Positions 46,601-56,427 of a DNA stretch of 64,000 bases are shown one piece after another. Source of the stretch: Agarophyton chilense (taxonomy: Eukaryota; Rhodophyta; Florideophyceae; Gracilariales; Gracilariaceae); the NCBI GenBank assembly GCA_030374765.1, contig JARGXX010000080.1, positions 1,922,001-1,986,000 of the forward strand, in the 5' to 3' direction. A program made the position numbers and the translations under genes. Within the stretch, counting starts at the first letter, position 1. Every line of letters starts with the position of its first letter. Below the pieces are notes generated by a model. That model was not told the origin of the DNA. It saw only the letters and a program-made list of their open reading frames with translations, and searched no databases.

Positions 46601-48300
46601 AATCGTAATACGTGTGTAAGGCGAATGTTAACTGCGACTGGATACACTGAGATTGATTAAAAGTTTTATAATGCACCCGTGAGGCGTCTGGTGTTCAACT
46701 GCAAGGCGGTGATGCATTGCAGCACCCGTGGAGTACAAGTGGCAGATCATGTGCCGCTCGCCATGGAGGCCGTCAGCCCATGTAGGCCAAGCTCAATTTT
46801 TAAAATCTTCGCACCTAAGGCTTCGCATGAGCAGAGGCAGGGCTGAAATGAAAAAAAGGTCGACCTTGTGTCACGCAGCAGGTGTATGGAGTGTGCTCCA
46901 CCGTTTAGTGCTACCAACAGAATTCTTCTTGAGCCTTGAACGACATTGCTGACAGTCTCCTTTTAAAGAAACAAATCTCTCGAGCTGCACTGTTCCTTGT
47001 TTACGAGTTGCAAATCGCTTTGGCAACATGAAATTGGCTTCACATGAGCCTTTTTTGGATGCTGACCATCAACTCTTTTTACTGTACAGGGTAATAAGAA
47101 GGTTTCAGTCGCAGGCGTTGGCGGATGGCGATGGTGACTGATGGATGTGACTCGTTTTGGCCTTTGTCGTGCATTTCAATCGGGGTTTTTGAGGAAAGTG
47201 TTCAAACTGTAAGATCTTTTTCGGCGATTTTGAGGCATAAAGCGAGAAAATTGGAAGTTGGCGATACTCTTTTTAACGATACCCTCAAGTTTTTCGGCAA
47301 ATCAATTTGCATTTTATTCCTTACCTGTACCGCCATGAAGTATCCAGTTCAAGAACACAAAGATCAATCGGACAAATGTGCTCAACAGCGACCGACACAT
47401 TGGAAGCGTCACCAAAGAAGGGGGGTTTCCAGCCCATAGCCCGAGGCAACCCAGTACCATCGTGGCTTCTGAAAATCCTATGGACAGCTTCAAAGCGCTC
47501 CTACAGGCTTTTCGACGTATCGTGTACCCATAAATCTGTCTAGATGGGCAACCTGCACCATAGGTTGCCGTTAATATGTTTCTTTTCGTCTCCATAAAGT
47601 TGGAATTGAACTTTGCGACACAGCAATTTTTACACCCTTGGATGGAAGCAATACAACAACTGGCGGACGTATTTATCAACGACGAGAAAAATCTACCCCA
47701 GGAGGTGGAAGAAAGGGCTGGGTATCGCAGTTCTGTGGAGATGACCGTTCACTGAGTGAAGCGGCATAGTGATGGAACCATCCTGACCGTCGTCATTAAG
47801 CACTATGGATTTTCGCCGCACGAGGAAGGGCATTTTGTCTGTATTCGCATTAATTTCCAGTGCAAGGTCGGGTAGAATGGTAGGAAATTGCTTGCTATGA
47901 ATCCCGTCAGCTCCAGCACGTGTCTGAAAGAAAAGCCGAGGTAATGGGCATTCTACCAACTCTGAGTTCAGTAGCATGCATCAATACGACATCTAGAAAT
48001 ACGCTCAGCATACGTTAGTTTCGAGTACATTCGTGAGAATTGGTTCCACGTTTCTCACTCTGCAGCAGAATGCAGAAGCCCTTTCGCTACTGCCGGCAAA
48101 CAGATTTCGTCAGATGTTCATATATGCATGGAATGTGCCAAGGCAACATCAGTTTCGTAAATGTAACGATCGTTGGTTTGGTCAGTTCAATGAATTGTTA
48201 TTGGCGTATCATACAGGTTCAGGGCATAGTCACCTAGCACTTGAGCATCTATCACACTGTGGATCATGGCATCTTGTTTTACCCTATGAACCATACTGAA
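46601..48300. other. No recognised gene
   Basis: Short minus-strand frames (47679-47314, 47977-47693) and plus-strand frames (47125-47439, 48033-48299) without recognised domains. A transposase origin of the minus-strand frame near 48.2-48.4 kb was considered and not accepted. Confidence 0.3.
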
Positions 48301-48339
48301 CTCCTTCGTAGATCCGTCAGATCTGAGTTTCGGAAATCT

Positions 48340-48660
48340 TATATACATCCCATGAGTATCATCTAGACATCCAGGATGTCCTGTAGACATCCAAATGATG
48401 ATTAAAGATATATTCTTTAAGTATTCTATTGATATCCAATACTATATCCAACAGATGCCACAAGCTTTTGGGGCATCTATAGAACATGTAACAGATATCC
48501 TTAGTATATCTCATGGACATATTATTGCACATCAAACGGTGAACCTTAGGAAATCTTTTACACTCTTCTGATGCACATCGGTTGCATATCGGTCGGGTGT
48601 CTGGTACTTCCCTGAGATCGATTCGGATGTCAAACGTATATCACATGGGCATCTTTATGG
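48340..48660. repeat. Quasi-repetitive ACATCC/ATATCC tract
   Basis: The words GACATCC, GATATCC, ACATC, CATCT and their complements recur every 10-30 bases. The block CTAGACATCC, AGGATGTC, TGTAGACATCC is a direct repeat around its own complement. It looks like an old, eroded minisatellite. Confidence 0.4.
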
Positions 48661-48661
48661 T

Positions 48662-49070
48662 TCACAAGGTTATATGTCTGCCAACACTGAGAGGGGTAGC
48701 TTGCTTCGCATCATAGTTTTGTGCGCGTACACGATACGTAAGAGTTCGGCTCGGTGTATCTCGATTCCTGCTGTAGTTGAGATCTCCTTCCAATTCATGA
48801 ACGCTTTGATAAAAAGAATGTGGATTCGGTTGATTGGTTAGCGAAGATCTATGTCTCACATGTTGACAAGTAACGATAAAAACCTGAAGAAGCCACAGCA
48901 GAAGCAAACTCTACGAGCTTGGAGCCGCCATCGTTCTGAAGCATATCATTTAAAGGATTGTATAAAAATGAAAGGGATTGGAGCAGAAAAATAAGACAAA
49001 AAGATGTTTTGAATAGCTTTACAGCGTCCACAATATTCACTCTGTCCAAAGGTGTAGGGAGCATGTTCAT
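48662..49070 (-). other. Short unassigned minus-strand frames
   Basis: Two overlapping frames (49070-48849 and 48907-48662). The first holds a hydrophobic stretch (FCLIFLLQSLSFLY). They could be the decayed 3' continuation of the RING relic upstream on the same strand. Confidence 0.25.
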
Positions 49071-49389
49071 TCACTTTTATTTAGGTCAGCGCTTAACTTT
49101 ATTCTGACCTCTGCAAGCCATGCTCCAATCAAGTTATCCTGATCACAGCCAGGATGTCAGGATGTCACAGTCTGTGCCAATCGTTTGTCTTCGCTACTCA
49201 GATCTTTGCGAATCTTGATCGTAAAGTTTTTACTGCGAGGTTATGATACGCTGTTTTTCTTTTCTTTTCAGCGACCATAACCCAGGATGTAGGGTGACTA
49301 ACGGTTGATTGTCTCTGGGATAAATTTTCAAGTTGAATGAATATGAATGTATCTCTGACACCCTTTGGAGTTGGATGTACTACGAAGCG

Positions 49390-50076
49390 TCATTTGGGAC
49401 AACGAGAAACTGCTTTATATTTGTGTTCTGCTGAGCAAGTGTATTTATCGACACATCGAGAGCGAAACTTATGTCGGCAAGGCAATGCCCCACGAAGTTC
49501 TCCTATTGCAGTTCCCGCATCGCAAATCCTACAAAGGGATCGAAGCTTCGCCGCATGATAGTGGCGCTTGGGGGTTCCAAAAACGCATGGCAGCTCCGAT
49601 AGAGTGTGAATGTGTACGGGATAGTTGTGATCGATGAGCTGATGTACGACCATGTACGGAGGATTGGAATGCGGAATACAAAGATTTGGGAAGTCTGTGT
49701 CATTGACAACACAAAAAGCCAGAAACCCATCCATGTGATGACCAGCTTTCTTCGTGAGGTAGGCGATAAACTCGAAGAAAATGAGGCTCGAAAGAAGTAA
49801 CAAGCATAAAACGACCGTTGCATACGCTGGCAGTGGTATTGACAACGAGGTCTCTTCGTTTTGAAAGAAAGACCACGCGTTTCCAGCAGCATAGTCCGGC
49901 GAAACCCCTTCATCGAGTACAAGATCACAAGCTTTGGACGCAAGTGAAGGACGGCATGAGTAAAAAGTAACACAGTTCTTCGTCATGGAGGAGGAAAAAG
50001 AAACTCTTAGTTCCATTTCCAAGGATGCCAGGTCTGATGTCCGGAGGACGCGCAGTTGATCAACCGCAATTGACAT
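49390..50076 (-). pseudogene. Membrane RING-H2 E3 ligase-like relic
   Basis: A 228-codon frame with one membrane span (about residues 83-108: ATVVLCLLLLSSLIFFEF) and a C-terminal RING-like domain starting CRICDAG (about 182). Then comes LPCRHKFRSRCVD, a spacer and CPK. RING-H2 ligases place E2 enzymes near a membrane substrate. Here the second histidine ligand is Arg (KFR for F-H), and the codon that should be the last cysteine is a TGA stop, so the last zinc site cannot form. A relic or a non-catalytic variant is more likely than an active ligase. No downstream exon supplies the missing cysteine. Confidence 0.5.
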
Positions 50077-50079
50077 GAT

Positions 50080-52600
50080 CTAAATGCATGGTGGAGTGCG
50101 CGTGATGGGGATGTGAATTCGATATCTCGGCTCTCTCTAATTCAGATTTGTGAGAGGAAGTGGTAGTTGACAAATAGTGTCCCGTCTGTCACTTTCAGAA
50201 TGACCAACATGTGCTGTGGCAGGCGTAATACATGCCATGTGAAGCCGATCAGTCGACCTGAGTGTGGGTCCTCAGCAGGAAGCGGGCTTTTGCAACGCTG
50301 CGCCGAGACACTTCCCTTTGACGATTACATAGATATCGGTACGATCCTGAGCCTATTGTTCATGTTCCCATGAAGCACGGCATTTGCAGAGTTGGCAGAG
50401 CCTCCCTCCTCTTGTTCACACCATTCCATTTGGAAATATCCATCTCTTTGAACTACTCATCCAACTTCTTCTCAATCGGTGAAGGACCGAAGCTGATCTT
50501 CTTCTGGCACAATTTTGAGGTATATTGTATCATGAACCGAGCATGTCAATCCTTCGCGAGACCTTCGATGTGTAATCCCAAGGCAATATCGTAGTTTTGT
50601 TTGTTCCTTAATTCTTATTCCAAAAACTCAGTGTGTAGCTCTCTTTGAAAAGAGAGACACCGGAAAACTGCAGAATTCGCCTTCGTAAGATGAATGAATG
50701 TATTTTCGTTGAGATAGCTGACGTTCTTCTAGACAGTCGTACGCGAAAAAGATCTGCGTGTGCTCGATGTGAAAAAATGGTGTGCATTGAACGACAGAAA
50801 ACGTGATTTACGGTTCAGTCTGAGTGTTGATCTGCTATTTAAACCGTCAGACTCTGACCGTCAGAGAGCAGAACTACACTCTTTGAAGTGTAGATCTACC
50901 GTCACACTGTGCGCAAGAGAAAAAACTCCACTCCTAGTGAGATTTTGTGTCCCAGGTGGAGCTGTAAAGCTGGTGTAAGGTCTCGTTCTTGGCCAAAAAG
51001 CTTGTTTTTGTTGCTGTAGCAGTAATGATTTTGTTGTTCATATATATGGTTATGCGTCCCTAATTCCGAAAACAGGGTCGAAGTTTTTCCAAAAAATCTG
51101 CTCCCTTTGCTTTGCGTTCGAGACAGATACCTTCGTATCTCTTATTTCGTTTTCTGTGCTGTTTTCAAGGCTCCTGAATATTTTCACCTTTTGTAGTTCA
51201 CAAACGATTTCTCCCCATCTACCTAGTGCTTTGCTTCTAGCCCAGAGTCTCATGCTCACACCGCCAGAAAAGCCCCGAGTTTCTGGTAATCCAGTGCACT
51301 CGCTCTTTAGCTACAGTCTTGTTCCACCCAGACCCAAGTACTACCTCTAGTTTTGGCTGTTTCTACTCTCCGTCCTGCCTCCAGACGCAATATTTCTCAG
51401 CCTTCTAGCTGCACATTGCTTTAAAGCCAGAAACCGTCTCTTTGATCGCCCTGGACCCGACATTGTCTTTCTAGTGGCATCCACAGGCGGATCGGAACGC
51501 CTTCGCCTGGGAATGTTTAGTGAACGCCACTTCCAATGCCACTTCCGCAGAGTGCGTACTGCCCGACGTTCGTTTTTTGAATTTGGGGAAGGACGGTTTC
51601 TTCTCGGCGTGTTAGGTGAGGTTACCGCGTCATTTTCCATCTTACCTTTGTCTTGGGATGTTTGTACACACTCTCCAAGCTTGTTCGGAGACGTCTCATT
51701 GATGGGTTCAGTAACCAGAAGATCCTCCTGCTGCGCTTTTGTTTCAAGCTCTTCGTTATCCGAGGCCTGCAATGGAGAGGGCTCTGTTCTTCAGCAGCAG
51801 ACAAAGCCGGTCCATTTCCAGAATTCACAATCTGTGAAGAAGTTTGAGCGGTTCCGGCAAGAGCTTCACGTTCCCTCGGCGCATGTATAATGCGCATGGA
51901 TAATACTAGCGAGTCTTTGGGGGCTCAATCTCATAGCAGGAGACGTCCCATTACCTGAATGTAATCTCTTTGAAGGGATAGGAGGATTGTCAGCAAGAGC
52001 ACGGTTTTGGCTTTTGGTACATCAATTATGCCTGGAAGTCTTTGAGGGACCATTCTCGTTGCAGAAGCAGAGGTTTTCATGATAAGGGGATGGCGTCTTG
52101 ACTGGGTGCAGAGTTCAGCTGTTTCAGTGTGATGGGACGGGTGAGGGCAGAATAAAGCCGAGGCCAGGAACACAGGTTGAATGTAAGCTGCTGTAGACAT
52201 CTTAATAGTTTTACATTGGGTTCAGTACGGTCCCAAGGAGGTCTTTTGCAAATCGGTGGTGCAAATTACCGAGCAGTATTGTGCTCCTGACCGTGAGCTA
52301 GCGTCATTTCCTGACTTTGGCCAAGTCATGGTTCGTCCTGCCAGAAATTCTCTTCAAACTTTCTCTTAGCTTATGAGTGTTCAATCAGAATCTCTCCTGA
52401 ATTCATTTACAGTCCTTTTTCCTTCAACATTGCTGAGGTTCTTCATGTCTCAGACTACAGTGATAGAGAGCGAATTCGATCACATCTTGACCAAATCATG
52501 CCAGAGGATCCGTTAAGCTGTCTTTTTAAGGATCATACTAATGACTACCGTCAAAGCAAATCGTGCTGGAATCAGTCAGAGGGATCGTGGAAGAATCACT
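50080..52600. other. No recognised gene
   Basis: Several short frames: plus 50167-50373 and 50760-50978; minus 51772-51347 (Ser/Arg/Lys-rich, with PNTPRRNRPSPNSKNERR), 51259-51050 and 52200-51931. None has a recognised domain. The basic minus-strand frames could be one decayed nuclear protein. The 400 bases before the dynein relic might hold more of it, unrecognisable. Confidence 0.3.
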
Positions 52601-52606
52601 TAGCAG

Positions 52607-55600
52607 TTGATGGAGGGCATAGCGAAGAACCCTGACGTTCAAGAGAGTCTCGCTGGCGTGGTTCTTCCATTTGACTTATCCAACGTGAATATAACGGCAG
52701 ACGGTTTTTTTGTGAAGCATCAAGAGCTTATGTCGCCAAAGAAAAGGTCATTGCGAGATCCAGACATTGGCAGCCCAGATTTTGTTGTTCCAACCTGTAC
52801 TACTGACAGACTGGAATCCCTTCTGCTGATCTTCTTTAGGCTTGATATATCTCCGGACTCACCTACAAGCCCTTTGCTCCTCGCAGTCCTCCTGGATGCA
52901 GAAAATCATGTTGCTCACGACGACTCTACGAAAGGTTCCGAATAAACCTCTGGCAAGCCTCAGTTTCTCATCGGAAAGTAAACCCGAAACCCTTCTTGCG
53001 GCCTTAACCCAGGCAAAATCATTTAAGTAAGATAAAAAAGGATTGTAATTGTGTCCGTAGTGAAGAGTAATCCTACAGTAACTGAACGAAGACCATTGTC
53101 ATTTAATTGTTAGTGTAACACTTATTCACTGAAGGTTCTCCTCCCTTTCGTTTTAGGAAATATCACCTTCTATAAACGTTCCATTGCTTTTCAATGAAGC
53201 GGGTCCAATTCTCTTATTGCCTTTTGAAAATTCAATTACAATGTTTTTTGCTAGGTTAAGAGGAATTACAACTATATCAAAGCGCCCAAATGGCGCTTTT
53301 GTGCTTAACCCAAAATCAGCCTACTGACGTGTTGTGCTTTTCTGTGATGAATTGAACCTAGAGAAGCCAGATATTTTCGAAACACAAACTTCCGTATCAT
53401 TTTTGCGGTGTTTGGTCGAGCGTCGGGGATTTTGGGAAGGTTCTTTTCCTAGATGGGTCGCGGTTGAAGGTGTTCAAATTTTTGCAGTATGCAACCTGGA
53501 AGACGCTGCAGGTAGGGACAAACTACCTGAACGATTTCTCAGGCACTGCGAAGTAATATATGTTGAACAGCCAAATTTTGAGGACCTCAACATTATTTAT
53601 GGAGCATTCGTCGATTCTTTTTTCAAAAACTATCATTTTCAGCTCGGATCGAGAAGCTCCGATCTGACGACTGCAATGGTGAAGTACTCTAAGTCTAATA
53701 AAGAAAAGTTTTGTCCGATAGAAATCAGGCCTCTGAAACCACATGAAAAGAAGCTAATCTGTGAAGACCGTGCTGCGCCTGAATCGGCACTAACGTCGGC
53801 GCTTCGTATGTTTTCCGATAGATGTGACCACCAGCCTTCCTCTCTTTTTCAGCCTATTCTGCGCTACAGTCGACGAGAGAATTCAGATCCTACTCTACTC
53901 GTCACTGAACTAGCGAACCAGTTCGAAATACCACTCGCAAATCTTGCGATGGAATCTGCCAATGCAGAAGGTGAGGTTTCAGATATTCTGAACCGTATCA
54001 TGCGAAGAGCGGAAACAGGGACGAAAACGTTAGTGCTACTCAAGAACATGCACATAGCGAGCTAAACAACCATAAATAGGATTTAATCCTTTCTTCTCCC
54101 CAATAGAGGCGCTCCCCTACCTTCTTCTAAAGGTAGCGGAGCTGCCGTCCGCATCGCCATCGGTGTCTCTGATGTCCATGGCGAGTACTTTCAACTTCTT
54201 TTCATTTGAATCTCCGAGAAATTTCCGCACTAGTACGATTTTCGCTATTGAACGTTCGTCGTCGTTCGAGAATGATCACAATTTCAGGGCACCAAGATTC
54301 AGAACCGCCCTTGATCGTATGAAAATCCTCTCGGCCTTTTTGCATGCGTGCTTAACCGAAAGAGCTCTGAATAGACCGGTTGAATTTAGAAGGAGTTATG
54401 AGTTATTTGAATCAAATCTTGCGGCTGGATGGATCCTGACTCAGCCAGCATCAGCTAACCTCTACTCTGGAGCTGCTGTACTGAGTCTCTCTCAACAAGT
54501 AGAGACGTCTGTTTACGATTTCCATATCGAGAATGATACAGACCAGGAAGTTTTGGATGTTCTTGCCGATGATATTTTTTCTAAGGAGCGTATGGATTCC
54601 ATCACATCGGGGACTATAAGCGTTGCGGAACCGCCACGGGAAGCAGATGTTGTTCGAACTTCAATCAACCGAGAGGATAGGGACGCTTTTGGCTTAAATT
54701 TCCTTCAGAAACAAGCCCAGAATGGTATTATATGCCGTCAGCGACGACAAGGGCGAAGAGATCGAAGGAAGATAGAGTTGCTGTTAAAAATTTAGTACCC
54801 ATGTCAAGGGGCATGACACAGTCTTCAAATTATGCCCCTAAATCAAAAACTATTGTACATGAGGAGGTGCAGGTTGAAGTTGGTGAAGTAATACGAAACG
54901 CTCTGGAACTTGCTGACGTTCTATACGGATTCTCGTCAGATTCTTTCCATAAAACGATCCTCGATTGGTTCTGGAACGCAGAACGGGCCATACTCTTGAA
55001 GCTTGTTATGAAAATTAAGTCTGTGGCAAGGGATTTGTCAAGACCGCAGAAACTCTCCGCAAAACGAATGACTTCATTGTCTGTTTTCAAGCAGGAGCTT
55101 TCTTCCATCTGTTCAACAGCATCGCACAAACTCCCATCTCTATGGAAGGATGTTCAAAATTTTTTCGGAGCAAATGTGCTCGTCTTGAGTCTCTTCTACA
55201 AGAGCTCAAATTGTATGAGAGTATTCCTCTCACCAAGGAGTCCAATTCATTCAACTTGTCAAACATTATAAGGCCGAAAGCATTTCTGACTGCATTTCGT
55301 TTTGAAACGTCTGCAAGACTAGTTTTTTCTCGTACTCTGCAACCAATGATAGCTGCTAGGAAGCAAGCTTAGGCCGATGAGTATTTGCTCTGTGGGGTAG
55401 GTCTGACAGGAGCTATCTGGGACCTGAGAAAAGCATGTTTCATCTTGAATGAGATTTCTTCTGGAAGCGTCGGAACTGTAGTACTGGTTTGGAGACCTGC
55501 TAACGGTTGTAGTGAAGACAAACAGAAAATTGAGGTGCCTGTTTACGCATCATCACCAAATAATATGTTTATTGAAACTGTGAGGATTGGCGTGGATAAC

Positions 55601-55660
55601 AAAGACTTACATCGCTCATGGCGACTCCGTGGGGTTTCATTTTTTGTAGACGGGGTATAA
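52607..55660 (+). pseudogene. Cytoplasmic dynein heavy chain relic
   Basis: Recognisable in order: the lead into AAA3 (DFVVPTCTTDRLESLLL, 52.78 kb) with the nucleotide-loop region degraded; AAA3 strand SLSFSSESKPETLL; Walker B-like VLFCDELNLEKPDIF (53.33 kb), VERRGFW, RFLRHCEVIYVEQP; then AAA6 (ALTSALRMFSDR, LANLAMESANAEGE, LLKNMHIA); the C-terminal domain (SAFLHACLTERALNRP, VYDFHIENDTDQEVLD, KLPSLWKDV, GVGLTGAIWD, IEVPVYAS, RLRGVSFFVDGV), ending at 55660. The end matches cytoplasmic dynein-1 best. Dynein walks to microtubule minus ends. In-frame stops lie at 53325 (TGA), 54062 (TAA) and 55370 (TAG); frame changes near 52.86, 54.72 and 55.16 kb; AAA4, the stalk and AAA5 are gone. The linker, AAA1 and AAA2 are not seen upstream. 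Confidence 0.85.
53034..53156 (+). other. Likely spliceosomal intron in the dynein relic
   Basis: A GTAAGAT donor follows AGCAAAATCATTTAA, and a pyrimidine tract CTCCCTTTCGTTTTAG ends at 53156. The dynein frame resumes after it at GAAATATCACC. About 123 bases long. Confidence 0.55.
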
Positions 55661-56427
55661 AGTAAATCTTTGATCGTAGTTTTGGGGATTCAGGCAATAT
55701 AGGCTATCTTTGTGAGCTCAAATGGTTTGATTAGAGTAGTTTAGTTCCTCGTTCAACCTCAAAACTTTTGGCCGAAATCTTAAGAAGAGCGTGCCTATTG
55801 TTTTATTTCGGGCCCAAGCAAGTGACTTGTAAATGTACCGCAGTAATGACACATTTGAAACCAATTAAACAGCAAATGCGAGTTGAGCACGAAGCGTACG
55901 GAAGCAGATTTAAGGACCACGGATGCGGACCTGTGCAATACACGGCATAAAACGGAGAATCCATTTCATTTCCACTACAAAACGTAGCAGAGCGAGCAAG
56001 AATCACACGAAGTATATCCTATGCATAGGAATGATGTTGTCTCCCAGATTGACTTGGCACGAATCTGATTCCATACCTAATGTGAAATTCGATCTGGTTA
56101 AGCTTGCTTGCCCATATGATAGGAAGTTCGAGAATTGATCAGCACACTCTAGGATCTGAAAACAACCAAGCTGTGAGAAACATATAAATGAAAGCAAATG
56201 GCCGAAAAATATTCGAGCGACATGTTTCCTACATATATTTGTCCCAGCTGAAGAACCTCGCAAAGGTAGATCCTAATAGAACGCAACTCATACGATTCGC
56301 ATTTAAGCGATGAAAGAATTGTCACAAGGAAGAACCACCGCTCTCATCGTCAAGACCAAATCGAACTAACCATCAAACAGCGGGAATAACTATGAATCTC
56401 TTAAAGTAGCGTAACGGACCGAGTCAT
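55661..56427. other. Space between the dynein and TOR relics, no recognised gene
   Basis: Short frames only. It may hold unrecognisable continuation of the TOR relic (which reads toward it), but no HEAT pattern could be matched. Confidence 0.35.

Noticed and set aside
48187-48390. Harbinger-type transposase piece (CLDDTHG) on the minus strand
   Set aside because: Only one short word resembles the DDE region; no further motif follows in any frame.
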